Shown: positions 49,008 to 57,415, numbered from the stretch's first letter. The stretch: DNA of 64,000 nt from Streptomyces sp. TG1A-8 (GCF_030499535.1 NZ_JASTLB010000001.1:5704001-5768000); one strand, 5' to 3'. Notes: generated by a model not told the origin, from the letters alone. Made by a program: numbers and translations.

Positions 49008-49611
49008 GTTCATCCCCGCTGCCCGGTCCCTGTGACGTGGCACAGCTTACGTTTCCCCGGCCGCCCGCGCGCAGAGGCCGCGCCCTCCCGCGCGGCCGGA
49101 TTGCCCGCGCCGGGCACACGAGGTGAAACCCGGTCAGGATGTCCCTGGGCGCAGTGGCCTTGAGGTCCGGCCGGTGTCAACCCGGCGCACCGGAAGGGAC
49201 GTTGCCCGCACGGGGGTGACAGGGGTTCCGGTGCGGCCGGTCACCGGCGGGCCGTCGTGGACCGGGAGCCGCACGGCGGTCGGGAGGTGCTCCGGAGCGG
49301 GGCGGCAGGCCTTCCGTACGGGGGCGAAGTGAGCGAAGTCACTCGAACCGGTCCCGCGGGCGGCGGGGAAACGACGGGACGCGGCGCACGACCCCTCGGG
49401 GAAGACCCTGAGACCCGGGGCCGGGTCTCCACCCAGGGGAGTACTCCACAAGCGGTGGCTCATCCTCCTGGAGGCCCGTGATTCGGTACGAAGGCATGAC
49501 GTCCGCCGGATCCCGCACGCCTAGATTTGAGGTCGAGCGGCGGGTGCGGCACTCGTCCCCCGGGGCCGGACGCCCGCCGCCGACGACAACCGAGACGTCG
49601 GGAGAAGGACC
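49008..49611. other. About 600 bases without a recognised gene
   Basis: Between the kinase and the small membrane gene. It contains GAGACCCGG-GG-CCGGGTCTC (49410-49429), a perfect 9-bp stem, and TAGATT (49522-49527), a likely -10 for the small gene. Reading frames on both strands look non-coding. Confidence 0.5.
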
Positions 49612-49788
49612 ATGACCCGCACGGCACCGCGGCGCACAGTGCCCGGCCCCCGCCGGACGGGCCGCCGTCACCCCCTGGTGGCGACGCTCATGGCCCTTCC
49701 CCTGGCGGCCCTGCTCCTGCTCGTCTTCGACGGCTGGGAGACGGTGGCCGCACAGGCGTCGTCCGTGGGTGCGATGCTGGGGCGCTGA
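49612..49788 (+). CDS. Small single-pass membrane protein (58 aa)
   Basis: A short gene with a good ribosome site (GGGAGAAGGACC before ATG). The product begins with a strongly basic stretch (RTAPRRTVPGPRRTGRRH), then one hydrophobic helix (about 22-39, PLVATLMALPLAALLLLVF), then a short polar end (DGWETVAAQASSVGAMLGR). The topology predicts an inside N-terminus. Family unknown. TAGATT 85 bases upstream and a large terminator-like hairpin downstream frame it as an independent transcript, which supports it being real. Confidence 0.65.
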   Translation: MTRTAPRRTVPGPRRTGRRHPLVATLMALPLAALLLLVFDGWETVAAQASSVGAMLGR

Positions 49789-49875
49789 GCGGCGACCCCA
49801 GGCCCGGAAGAGCGGTCCGGGCGGGTACATCCATCCGGGAAACCCCGTGGGGACGGGGGTGCGGCGGACGGCACG

Positions 49876-49909
49876 AATGCCGGCGCAGCTGGGGAGCTGC
49901 GCCGGCATT
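49876..49909 (+). terminator. Strong terminator after the small membrane gene
   Basis: AATGCCGGCGCAGCT and its complement form a perfect 15-bp stem with loop GGGG; flanking GGACGGC/GCCGTCC adds an outer stem. It lies between two same-strand genes. Confidence 0.8.
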
Positions 49910-49982
49910 GCGCCGTCCGTGCGACGGGCCGTCCCCGCTCCCGTAGGCTGCGCCCCGCAGCCGTACCCACCCCGAGGCCCCC

Positions 49983-50939
49983 GTGACCACAGACGCCCCC
50001 GCCCTGCTCCCCGCGCTGACCGCGGTGCTCACGGCCGCCGCCCACCCGGGAGCCGGCACCGCCGCCTGCGCCTGCGGGGGCAGCGTCCTGGCCGACCGCC
50101 CCGACGCCACCGTCGTCCGCCACGCCGGCACCGTCGCGAAGGCCCACGCCCCCGGTACCGTCCCCGCCGAGCTGTCCCTCCGCCTCGCCACGGCGGCCCG
50201 CCTCCCGGACGTCCTCCTGGCCCCGCTCGCCCCCGTACCCACCCCCCTGCACGACCGGCTGGTGACCTTCTGGCCGTACGGCGGCCCGGTGGACCCCGAC
50301 GACCCGGACGCGGCCCCCTGGGAAGCCGCCGCCACCCTCCTCGCCCGGCTGCACCGCACGCCCCCTCCCGGCCCGCTGCCCCCGATGCGCGGCCCCGGGA
50401 AGGCCGCAGCCGCCGTGACCCGGCTGCGCGCGGCCCTGGGTCCCGCCCCCCACCCGGCAGGGCCCCCCGTCCTGCGGGCCTGGGCCGCCCTGCCGGCCTG
50501 GGCGCGCGCCGAGGCCCCCATGCCCGGTCCCCCGGCCCTGTGCCACGGCGACCTGCACCTCGGCCAGCTCGTCCGCCACCCCGCCGCCGGCGGACCCTGG
50601 CGGCTGATCGACGTCGACGACCTCGGTACGGGCGTCCCGGCGTGGGACCTGGGCCGCCCCGCCGCCTGGTACGCCTGCGGCCTCCTCCCGCCCGAGGAGT
50701 GGACCCGCTTCCTGACCGCCTACCGCGCGGCCGGCGGCCCCGCCGTCCCCGCCGACGGCGACCCCTGGCCGGCCCTGGACGTGCCCGCCCGCGCGCTCAC
50801 CGTGCAGGGCGCGGCCCGCGCGGTCGGCAGGGCGCTCGCCGCGGACCGCGCGCTGGACGAGGTGGAACAGGCCCTGGTCGACGCGTGCGCCCGCATGGCT
50901 CCGCCGCCCGGTCGGCCGCCGCGCCGATCCCCGGCGTAG
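49983..50939 (+). CDS. Aminoglycoside phosphotransferase-fold protein
   Basis: A 318-residue kinase-fold protein of the APH/choline kinase family; most chromosomal members have unknown small-molecule or protein substrates, so resistance should not be assumed. The catalytic loop is ALCHGDLHLGQLV (about 181-193) and the metal-binding segment LIDVDDLGTGVPAWDLGRPA (about 205-224). The N-lobe nucleotide region is weak, with only VAKAHAPG matching the expected Lys. GTG at 49983 is used as start. The preceding terminator separates it from the small membrane gene. Confidence 0.85.
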   Translation: MTTDAPALLPALTAVLTAAAHPGAGTAACACGGSVLADRPDATVVRHAGTVAKAHAPGTVPAELSLRLATAARLPDVLLAPLAPVPTPLHDRLVTFWPYGGPVDPDDPDAAPWEAAATLLARLHRTPPPGPLPPMRGPGKAAAAVTRLRAALGPAPHPAGPPVLRAWAALPAWARAEAPMPGPPALCHGDLHLGQLVRHPAAGGPWRLIDVDDLGTGVPAWDLGRPAAWYACGLLPPEEWTRFLTAYRAAGGPAVPADGDPWPALDVPARALTVQGAARAVGRALAADRALDEVEQALVDACARMAPPPGRPPRRSPA

Positions 50940-51019
50940 GGTGCAACCGACCGGGGCCGGACGGAGTCTGTCCCGGGGAAACACCAAGCAGTAACGACAG
51001 GCGAGGAGTTGAGCCGACC

Positions 51020-51307
51020 ATGCAGTGTCCGAAGTGCCATGCGCCGATGCACACCTACAACCGCAACGGCGTCCAGATCGAGCAGTGCAGCGGCTGCCGC
51101 GGCATCTTCCTCGACTACGGCGAGCTGGAGGCGCTGACCCGTCTGGAGTCCCAGTGGTCCCAGCCCGCTCCGCCCCCGCCCGCCGCGCCGCAGGCGTACC
51201 CGGCCCCGTCCGGCCCGGCCTGGGGCGCCCCGCACGGCGGCGGTCACGGCGGCCACTACGGCCACCACCGCCACAAGAGCTTCGGCCACATGCTGTTCTC
51301 CAGCTGA
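51020..51307 (+). CDS. Zinc-ribbon (zf-TFIIB) protein with His/Gly-rich tail
   Basis: A 95-residue protein with an N-terminal zinc ribbon: CPKCHAPM ... CSGCRGIFLDYGELEALTRLE (residues 3-45), the zf-TFIIB pattern of small bacterial proteins of unknown role. The middle is Pro/Ala-rich. The C-terminal part, HGGGHGGHYGHHRHKSFGHM, is rich in His and could bind metal. GGCGAGGAG precedes the ATG by about 10 bases. A perfect 16-bp terminator follows. Confidence 0.88.
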   Translation: MQCPKCHAPMHTYNRNGVQIEQCSGCRGIFLDYGELEALTRLESQWSQPAPPPPAAPQAYPAPSGPAWGAPHGGGHGGHYGHHRHKSFGHMLFSS

Positions 51308-51317
51308 GAGCGCACGA

Positions 51318-51354
51318 AGGAGCCCCCGGCCGTACGGGACGGCCGGGGGCTCCT
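51318..51354. terminator. Bidirectional terminator between zinc-ribbon gene and tRNA operon
   Basis: AGGAGCCCCCGGCCGT and its complement form a perfect 16-bp stem with a 5-base loop. The plus-strand gene and the minus-strand tRNA operon converge here, so it probably ends both. Confidence 0.85.
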
Positions 51355-51361
51355 CGGGGTG

Positions 51362-51433
51362 TGGACGATACTGGGATTGAACCAGTGACCTCTTCCGTGT
51401 CAGGGAAGCGCTCTCCCGCTGAGCTAATCGTCC
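51362..51433 (-). tRNA. tRNA-Val(GAC), third copy in operon
   Basis: A 72-nt cloverleaf with acceptor GGACGAT/ATCGTCC, anticodon stem CTTCC/GGAAG, loop CTGACAC (anticodon GAC) and T arm CACTGGTTCAATCCCAGT. The CCA end is not encoded. Last of five tRNAs on this strand. Confidence 0.97.
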
Positions 51434-51467
51434 TCGGGACCGTGACCCGCGGGTCACAGGCGTTGCG

Positions 51468-51539
51468 TGCGCGATACTGGGATTGAACCAGTGACCTCTT
51501 CCGTGTCAGGGAAGCGCTCTCCCGCTGAGCTAATCGCGC
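51468..51539 (-). tRNA. tRNA-Val(GAC), second copy in operon
   Basis: Same body as its neighbours, but the acceptor stem is GCGCGAT/ATCGCGC, a compensated change (two base pairs differ from the other copies), showing the pairing is under selection. Anticodon GAC. Confidence 0.97.
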
Positions 51540-51558
51540 GGGGGTCCTCGCGGACCGG

Positions 51559-51630
51559 TGGACGATACTGGGATTGAACCAGTGACCTCTTCCGTGTCAG
51601 GGAAGCGCTCTCCCGCTGAGCTAATCGTCC
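51559..51630 (-). tRNA. tRNA-Val(GAC), first copy in operon
   Basis: Identical to the copy at 51362-51433. Anticodon GAC in loop CTGACAC; acceptor GGACGAT/ATCGTCC; CCA not encoded. Confidence 0.97.
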
Positions 51631-51634
51631 TTGG

Positions 51635-51705
51635 AGGTGGAGACGGGATTTGAACCCGTGTAGACGGCTTTGCAGGCCGTTGCCTCGCCTCTCGGCCACT
51701 CCACC
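51635..51705 (-). tRNA. tRNA-Cys(GCA)
   Basis: A 71-nt cloverleaf with acceptor GGTGGAG/CTCCACC, anticodon stem closed by CGGC/GCCG around loop CTGCAAA (anticodon GCA), and T loop GGTTCAAATCC. Only 4 bases separate it from the first Val tRNA. Confidence 0.97.
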
Positions 51706-51742
51706 AGGAGTGTAGGGGATCGGGACGCCCCCTCTTCCTGCG

Positions 51743-51815
51743 AGCGGACGACGAGGCTCGAACTCGCGACCTCAACCTTGGCAAGGTTGCGCTCTACCAA
51801 CTGAGCTACGTCCGC
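51743..51815 (-). tRNA. tRNA-Gly(GCC)
   Basis: A 73-nt cloverleaf with acceptor GCGGACG/CGTCCGC, anticodon stem CAACC/GGTTG, loop TTGCCAA (anticodon GCC) and T arm GAGTTCGAGCCTC. First gene of the tRNA operon. Confidence 0.97.
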
Positions 51816-51857
51816 CTGCCGGTCCGGTCCGCTTCGCGCGTCCCGGCGACGTGTTGA

Positions 51858-51885
51858 ACTCTAGCGGATTCCCCGGCCAGCACAA
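51858..51885 (-). promoter_or_regulatory. Promoter of the Gly-Cys-Val tRNA operon
   Basis: On the minus strand TTGTGC, a 16-base spacer and TAGAGT form an HrdB-type promoter; the tRNA-Gly 5' end is about 42 bases downstream. Confidence 0.65.
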
Positions 51886-51981
51886 AAACGCGTTTGCGCA
51901 GCGTGCTGCGCTGCATCCGGCCGACGGCGTGGTCAGCGGCCCGAGGGGGACGCGGCGGGGTCCACTTTCGGACACCGGTTC

Positions 51982-51987
51982 TAGACT
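51982..51987 (+). promoter_or_regulatory. -10 element of the leaderless pabB-like gene
   Basis: TAGACT followed by CGGCCCC ends 7 bases before the GTG start, so transcription should begin at or next to the first codon. The same twelve bases precede pheS. Confidence 0.6.
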
Positions 51988-51994
51988 CGGCCCC

Positions 51995-53086
51995 GTGCGT
52001 TCCCTCCCGTCCCGGCTCCCCGCCCTGGCCCGCTTCGGCGGCCGGCTCGCCACCGGCCTCCTCGACGTCACCGACGACCCCGCCGCCCTGGGGTCCCCGG
52101 GCTTCTGGGCCGTGTGCGCCGACTTCGAGGGCCGCCTGACCTGCGCCCGCTTCGCGGACGTGCGCGAGGAGCCCGTGCCCGCCCCGGTGCCGGGCGGCTG
52201 GCGGGGCCCGGCGGCGGACGACTGGACCTCCTCCCTCGACCGCGCCGGGTACACGGCGGCGGTCCGGCGGATCCGCGAGCACATCGCGGCCGGGGAGGTC
52301 TACCAGGCCAACCTCTGCCGGGTGCTGAGCGCGCCCGTGGCCCCCGACGCCGACGTGGACGCCCTGACCGCCCTGCTGGCCCGCGGCAACCCGGCGCCGT
52401 ACGCGGGCACGATCCGCCTGCCGGAGCACGGCGTGGAGATCGCCACCGCCTCGCCCGAACTCTTCCTGCGCCGGTCCGGCCGGACCGTCGAGTCGGGCCC
52501 CATCAAGGGCACCGGCCGCACCGAGGCGGACCTGCTGGAGAAGGACCACGCCGAGAACGTGATGATCGTGGACCTGGTCCGCAACGACATCGGGCGCGTC
52601 TGCGCCACCGGCAGTGTCACCGTCCCCGACCTGTGCGCGGTCGAGGAGCACCCCGGCCTGGTCCACCTGGTCTCCACGGTCCGCGGCGACCTGCGCGCCG
52701 GCGCCGGCTGGCCGGACCTGCTCGCCGCCGCCTTCCCGCCCGGTTCGGTGACCGGCGCCCCCAAGTCGAGCGCCCTGCGGATCATCGGGGCCCTGGAGGC
52801 CGCGCCGCGCGGCCCGTACTGCGGCGCGGTCGGCTGGGTGGACGCCGACCGGGGCACCGGCGAGCTGGCCGTCGGCATCCGCACCTTCTGGATCGACCGG
52901 TCCCCGGCGGGCACGGCGACCCTGCGCTTCGGCACCGGCGCCGGGATCACCTGGGGATCCGACCCCGAGGGGGAGTGGCGGGAGACCGAGCTGAAGGCGT
53001 CCCGGCTGCTCGCGGTAGCGTCGGGGACGTACGCGCAGCAGACGTACTCGACGGCGTACGGGGAAAGCGGAGGGGCACTGGCATGA
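51995..53086 (+). CDS. Chorismate-binding (PabB/TrpE-like) aminodeoxychorismate synthase component
   Basis: A 363-residue chorismate-utilising enzyme that, with an amidotransferase encoded elsewhere, would make 4-amino-4-deoxychorismate for folate or a secondary metabolite. The core (about 85-345) has GEVYQANLCRVL, SPELFLRRSGRTVESGPIKGT, ENVMIVDLVRNDIGRVC, and GSVTGAPKSSALRII, all typical of PabB. The N-terminal regulatory part of full-length TrpE/PabB is reduced. The GTG start has no ribosome site but a -10 at leaderless distance. The stop overlaps the next gene (ATGA), a PabC-like lyase, which supports the PabB role. Confidence 0.88.
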   Translation: MRSLPSRLPALARFGGRLATGLLDVTDDPAALGSPGFWAVCADFEGRLTCARFADVREEPVPAPVPGGWRGPAADDWTSSLDRAGYTAAVRRIREHIAAGEVYQANLCRVLSAPVAPDADVDALTALLARGNPAPYAGTIRLPEHGVEIATASPELFLRRSGRTVESGPIKGTGRTEADLLEKDHAENVMIVDLVRNDIGRVCATGSVTVPDLCAVEEHPGLVHLVSTVRGDLRAGAGWPDLLAAAFPPGSVTGAPKSSALRIIGALEAAPRGPYCGAVGWVDADRGTGELAVGIRTFWIDRSPAGTATLRFGTGAGITWGSDPEGEWRETELKASRLLAVASGTYAQQTYSTAYGESGGALA

Positions 53087-53904
53087 GGATCTGGCTCGAC
53101 GGCGGACTGCGGGACATCGAGACCGCCCGCGTCTCCGTCCTCGATCACGGGCTGATCGTCGGCGACGGCGTTTTCGAAACGGTGAAGGCGGTCGGCGGCG
53201 AGCCGTTCGCGCTCACCCGCCATCTCGACCGGCTGACCCGCTCGGCCCGGGGCCTCGGCCTGCCCGACCCCGACCACGACGAGGTCCGCCGCGCCTGCTC
53301 GGCCGTCCTGGAGGCCGACCCGGTGCCGCTCGGCCGCCTGCGGATCACCTACACCGGTGGCCCCGGCCCCCTCGGCTCCGACCGCGGCGACCACGGCCCG
53401 ACCCTGGTCGTCGCCCTCGGCGAGACCACGCGCCGGCCCGACTCCACGGCCGTGGTCACCGTCCCGTGGACCCGCAACGAGCGGGGCGCCCTGACCGGCC
53501 TGAAGACCACCTCGTACGCCGAGAACGTCGTCGCCCTCGCCCGTGCCCACCGGCACGGCGCCTCCGAGGCGCTGTTCGGCAACACGGTCGGGCAGCTCTG
53601 CGAAGGCACCGGGTCGAACGTCTTCGTCGTCCTGGACGGCGAGATCCACACCCCGCCGGTCGCCTCCGGCTGCCTGCCGGGCATCACCCGCGCCCTGGTC
53701 CTCGAATGGACCGGCGCGCAGGAGAGCGACCTCCCGCTGGACGTCCTGGAGCGGGCCGAGGAGGTCTTCCTCACCTCCACCCTGCGCGACGTGCAGGCCG
53801 TGCACCGGATCGACGGCCGGGACCTGCCGGAGGCTCCCGGACCGGTGACGGCCAAGGCGATGCGGATCTTCGGGGAGCGGGCCGGGGAGGACCTGGACCC
53901 GTAG
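53083..53904 (+). CDS. pabC: Aminodeoxychorismate lyase-like class IV aminotransferase (PabC type)
   Basis: A 273-residue fold-type IV PLP enzyme. PabC releases pyruvate from aminodeoxychorismate to give 4-aminobenzoate; branched-chain or D-amino acid aminotransferases look similar, and the PabC assignment rests on coupling to the pabB-like gene. Motifs: VLDHGLIVGDGVFETVKAVGG at the start, GLKTTSYAENVVALARA with the PLP lysine (about 145), EGTGSNVFVVLDGEI, and LTSTLRDVQAV. It begins within the stop of the preceding gene. Confidence 0.88.
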   Translation: MRIWLDGGLRDIETARVSVLDHGLIVGDGVFETVKAVGGEPFALTRHLDRLTRSARGLGLPDPDHDEVRRACSAVLEADPVPLGRLRITYTGGPGPLGSDRGDHGPTLVVALGETTRRPDSTAVVTVPWTRNERGALTGLKTTSYAENVVALARAHRHGASEALFGNTVGQLCEGTGSNVFVVLDGEIHTPPVASGCLPGITRALVLEWTGAQESDLPLDVLERAEEVFLTSTLRDVQAVHRIDGRDLPEAPGPVTAKAMRIFGERAGEDLDP

Positions 53905-53953
53905 GCCGGTCCCGGGATGACGCAGCGCCCCGGGACGGGTAGAACACCCCTGA

Positions 53954-54776
53954 TGACCACGACCCTGCGGCCGACCGAGCCGCTGCAGCAGCATCCCGAC
54001 GGATCCCGTTCGCGCCGCTACCAGGTGTGCGTCAATAGCCGTCCCGTCGGCGGGATACGCCTGGCCACCTCCCCGTCCCTGGGCACCTCGGTGGCCCGCG
54101 TCCTCGACCTGTGGATCGCCGAGGCCGACCGGGGACGCGGACGCGGCACGGTGGCCGCGCTCGCCGCCGAGGAGGTGGCCCGCGGCTGGGGCTGCGCCCA
54201 GATCGAGACCGAGGTCCCCGCCCGGGCGGAGGCCGCGCTGCGGCTCGTCGGCGCCCTGGGCTACACCCTGCGCAACCGGAGGATGGAGAAGCGCCTCGGC
54301 GGCACCGCGCCCGAGCTCCCCCGGGCAGCGGCGCACGGCCGATGGCCCCGGCCGAGTTCGACGCCTGGCAGGCGTACGAGTCCGAGCAGTACGCACGGGC
54401 CTGGACCGAGCGGGGCGTGCCCGAGGCCGTGGCCCGGGCCAGGGCCCGCCAGGACCACGAAAGGCTGCTGCCGCACGGCCTCGCGACCGAGGGCATGCTG
54501 TTCAGCGTCCTGGAGCACGAGGGCGACCGGGTGGGCACCCTGTGGCTCGCCCTGCAGGACGGCAGGGCGTTCGTCTACGACGTCGAGGCGGACGCGGCCC
54601 ACCGCGGCCGGGGGCACGGCCGCACGCTCATGCTGCTGGCGGAGCGCCAGGCCGTCGGCGCCGGCCGGCCCGTCCTCGGCCTCAACGTGTTCGCGGGCAA
54701 CACTCCGGCCGAACGCCTGTACGAATCACTCGGCTACGAGACGACGGACCGCGTCTTCGCCAAACCCCTGCTGTAG
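53954..54776 (+). pseudogene. Double-GNAT acetyltransferase gene broken by a one-base frameshift
   Basis: Two GNAT domains lie in different frames. The first (from ATG 53954) runs to about residue 120 (LDLWIAEADRGRGRGTVAALAAEEVARG, ALGYTLRNRRMEKRL). The second (MAPAEFDAWQAYESEQYARAW ... EADAAHRGRGHGRTLMLLAERQ ... YESLGYETTDRVFAKPLL) is in the next frame, ending at 54776. Proteins with both domains joined exist in Streptomyces. Adding one C to the run of five at 54318-54322 would restore a single ORF of about 274 residues. This may be true mutation, slippage or sequence error; the second domain could also start alone at ATG 54342. Confidence 0.75.
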
Positions 54777-54788
54777 GCGGGCGCGGGG

Positions 54789-55310
54789 TCAGGCCCGTCC
54801 GGCCAGCAGCCGGTCCGCGATCTCCTCGACGCGCTCGCGCAGCCCCTCCTGGCTCCTGCCGCCGTCGAGGCGCTCGCCGCCGATGACGTACGTCGGGGTA
54901 CCGCTCACGCCGATCGCCTTGCCCTCGGCCTGGTCGGCGTCGACGATCAGGATGTGCCGTCCGTCGATCAGCGCGGTGTCGAACTCCTCGGCGTCCAGGC
55001 CGAGCTCCCCGGCCACCTCGACCAGGAAGGGTTCTCCCCGGCGGTCCAGCTCCTCGACCCGCTCCAGCACGGCCTCCACGTACGCCCAGCCCCTGCCCTG
55101 CTCCAGCGCCTCCTCGGCGGCCTGGGCGGCGGCGAAGGCGTGCTTGTGCTTGTCCAGCGGGAAGTGGCGCAGCCGCAGTTCCAGCCGGTCGCCGTAGCGG
55201 GCGCGCAGGGCGCGCACGTCGTCCAGGGCGCTGCGGCAGTCGGGGCACTGGAGTTCGCACCACACGTCGAGGACGACGGCTTCGCCGCGTGCGGGGGAGG
55301 AGTCGTTCAT
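54789..55310 (-). CDS. DsbA-family thioredoxin-like protein
   Basis: A 173-residue thioredoxin-fold oxidoreductase with CXXC motif CPDC in VWCELQCPDCRSALDDVRAL (about 22-25), a helical insert, and the cis-Pro loop VSGTPTYVIGG (about 135-145). No signal peptide is seen, so it is probably cytoplasmic, like FrnE-type DsbA relatives. ATG at 55310 follows CGGACAGTCTCC-complement DNA without a strong ribosome site but is the start of the conserved part. It is convergent with the frameshifted GNAT gene, 12 bases apart. Confidence 0.88.
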   Translation of the reverse strand: MNDSSPARGEAVVLDVWCELQCPDCRSALDDVRALRARYGDRLELRLRHFPLDKHKHAFAAAQAAEEALEQGRGWAYVEAVLERVEELDRRGEPFLVEVAGELGLDAEEFDTALIDGRHILIVDADQAEGKAIGVSGTPTYVIGGERLDGGRSQEGLRERVEEIADRLLAGRA

Positions 55311-55618
55311 GCGGACAGTCTCCCAGGCCGGGGGCGGGTGGCCCAATCCCGGCCGCTCGGCCCCCGCACCCGCTCGGCCTCCCTTCCCCGGCCCCCGCGC
55401 GGCCACCGCACCGGCGGGCCGGGTCGCGCGGCGGGCCGGGGGCGTGCGGTCCGGTCCGCGCGGTCCGGCGCTCCAGGAGGGGGAGACCCGGAGATGTCCC
55501 TGATGTCGGGCCGGAGCATGGCATCGCGGGGACCGGGCGGTGCAGGATGGAGGGGACGGAGGGCACCCCGCCGTGCCCCGCGTACCCCGTCGCCGACCGC
55601 GCCCGCCTGGAGGACCGG
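55311..55618. other. Divergent intergenic region of about 308 bases
   Basis: Between the DsbA-like gene and the membrane-protein gene. It is very GC-rich with no recognised gene, RNA or clear -10 box. Confidence 0.45.
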
Positions 55619-56059
55619 ATGATTGCCGAGACCGTCTGCTCCGCCGTGTCCGCGGCGGGCCTGGGCATCGCGGTGGTCACGGCCTACCGCAAGCGCTACC
55701 TCCCGGCCGCCCGCGTCACGGCCTACGCCCTGGTGCCGGTGGGCCTGGTGATGACCGGGATCGTCGGCTGGCTCGCGGACACCGCCTTCAGTCCCACGGC
55801 CTGGGCGGGGTTCGGCGTGCTGGGCGCGGCCTGGCTGCTCTTCGCGGGCACGCGCGCCGTCGAGCGCCGGCGCGGCGGCACCCGCGCGGAACGCAGAGCG
55901 GCCCGCCGCGGCGGGACCGGTGCGGTGGCCCCGGCGGCGTCCGCACCCTCCCTCGCCACGGGCACGCGCCCCGCGGCGCGCCCCGCCGCCCCGTCCGCCA
56001 CCGGCTCCCCGGACGACTTCAGCGACATCGAGGCCATCCTGAAGAAGCACGGCATATGA
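55619..56059 (+). CDS. Membrane protein with polar C-terminal tail
   Basis: A 146-residue protein without recognised family. Three hydrophobic segments (about 5-20, 32-52 and 60-78) are followed by an Arg-rich patch (ERRRGGTRAERRAARRGG) and a tail rich in Ala/Pro/Ser that ends FSDIEAILKKHGI. The acidic-then-basic C-terminus looks like a protein-contact peptide. GGAGGA lies 5 bases before ATG. It precedes the CGNR/ssgB region. Confidence 0.78.
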   Translation: MIAETVCSAVSAAGLGIAVVTAYRKRYLPAARVTAYALVPVGLVMTGIVGWLADTAFSPTAWAGFGVLGAAWLLFAGTRAVERRRGGTRAERRAARRGGTGAVAPAASAPSLATGTRPAARPAAPSATGSPDDFSDIEAILKKHGI

Positions 56060-56321
56060 CCGGCGCCGGCCGGCAGGGCCCGCCGGACGGCGGAGGCGGA
56101 CCGGAGGCACCCGCCGGCCGGTGACGAGTGGCGTGCCGGACGGGGTGTCGGACGGGACGCCGGGCACCGCGGGCCGAAACGACACGGAACGCCCCCCGGC
56201 GCCCGGAACCGTTCACGCCACGGAGCAACTCGAACGGAACGGCGCGAATTCGGTGAAATCCCGCACTTACGCGTACAGAGATCGCGGACGGGGCGCCGTC
56301 TGGGCCATCATCGGCCGCGAG

Positions 56322-56474
56322 ATGCTGGACACGTCACAGAGCGAGGCCGCGCCGCCGAAGGACAAGCCGCGCGGATGCCTCTTCGCCCTTTCCCAGCCAC
56401 CGCTGATGATCTTCCTGGCGGTGATCGGGTGTCTGCTCCTCATGGCTGCGCTGCACGATCTGCTGTTGCTGTGA
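56322..56474 (+). CDS. Small membrane protein (50 aa)
   Basis: A short ORF MLDTSQSEAAPPKDKPRG followed by one hydrophobic helix (residues about 25-47, FALSQPPLMIFLAVIGCLLLM) and ending HDLLLL. The frame is open further upstream, to 56121, but that part is Gly/Pro/Thr-rich and not membrane- or domain-like. Start is uncertain; ATG 56322 has only a weak CGCGAG ribosome site. Family unknown. Confidence 0.55.
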   Translation: MLDTSQSEAAPPKDKPRGCLFALSQPPLMIFLAVIGCLLLMAALHDLLLL

Positions 56475-56561
56475 GCCGTACACGTCCGTCCCGGCGTCAC
56501 CCGCCGGGACCGGCGTCGCCCCGAGCGCGCTCACGGAGCGCGTCCGCGGAGCACCCTCGGT

Positions 56562-57122
56562 TCAGCCCGCCGCCTCCTTGCGGCGCGCCCGGTAGGCGGC
56601 CACGTGCAAGCGGTTCCCGCAGGTGCGGCTGTCGCAGTAGCGGCGCGAACGGTTGCGGGAGAGGTCGACGAAGGCGCGGCGGCAGTCCGGCGCCTCGCAG
56701 CGCCGCAGGCGTTCCCGCTCCCCGGCCACGACGAAGAAGGCGAGCGCCATCCCGCAGTCGGCGGCGAGGTGGTCGGCCACCGAGGCGCCGGGGGCGAAGT
56801 AGTGCACGTGCCAGTCGTAGCCGTCGTGATCCGTCAGGCGCGGGGTGGTGCCGGCCGCCGCGACCAGCTCGTTGATCGTCCGTGCGGCGGAGTGCGGGTC
56901 CGGAGCCGCGAAGATCCCGGCGAAACGCCCCCTGATCGTGCGCACGGCCGACAGGTCGGACTCCGACAGCACCCCGACATCGCTGATGGAGTGGCCCCGC
57001 ACGAAATCGGCGAGTGCCGTCACGTCCGGCAGCCCGTCCGGCGCCGCGTCGTCCTCCGGCGCGGTGTTCACCAGATCCACCACGGTGTCGAGGGCGCACC
57101 GGGTGTCGTGGGTGATCAGCAC
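56562..57122 (-). CDS. CGNR zinc-finger / ABATE-domain regulator
   Basis: A 186-residue putative transcription regulator. Residues about 10-130 form the ABATE-type domain (LDTVVDLVNTAPED). The C-terminal zinc finger (about 140-186) reads RRCEAPDCRRAFVDLSRN then RRYCDSRTCGNRLHVAAYRARR, giving the CGNR motif in which Cys residues bind zinc and the basic end contacts DNA. The GTG at 57122 has GGGAG 6 bases upstream. It lies downstream of ssgB on the same strand but beyond a strong hairpin. Confidence 0.9.
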   Translation of the reverse strand: MLITHDTRCALDTVVDLVNTAPEDDAAPDGLPDVTALADFVRGHSISDVGVLSESDLSAVRTIRGRFAGIFAAPDPHSAARTINELVAAAGTTPRLTDHDGYDWHVHYFAPGASVADHLAADCGMALAFFVVAGERERLRRCEAPDCRRAFVDLSRNRSRRYCDSRTCGNRLHVAAYRARRKEAAG

Positions 57123-57291
57123 GTGTCGCTCCCTGGCCTGGGGGTCGGGCGGGCGCCCGCCGATGCTGGCCGATGGTAGCGACAACTCCCCCCACCGCAT
57201 CGGGAGACGGCCCCGCCGCTCACGCGTGGAACGCCCGCGTGCCCCTGCGGGTTCCCGGGCTCCGCACCCGCCGACCGGGGAACGCGCACGC

Positions 57292-57344
57292 GCACGGGCC
57301 GGCGCCGTCCCGCGATGACTCACGGTGATGGCGCCGGCCCGTGC
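57292..57344 (-). terminator. Terminator of ssgB
   Basis: GCACGGGCCGGCGCC and its complement form a 15-bp stem with a 23-base loop about 70 bases past the ssgB stop. Confidence 0.6.
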
Positions 57345-57415
57345 CGTAGGCGGCCGTCCCGGCCCGAGCCGTCTCCCCGAGTGGACGGCGCCGGGCTGTT
57401 TCGCGGGGCCGCGAC

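Noticed and set aside
49983..50939. Aminoglycoside resistance gene
   Set aside because: The fold is APH-like, but N-lobe motifs are weak and such chromosomal proteins usually act on other substrates.
51362..51815. tRNA cluster as an integration site
   Set aside because: No integrase, no partial tRNA repeat and no shift in composition beside the cluster; the neighbouring genes are ordinary chromosomal ones.
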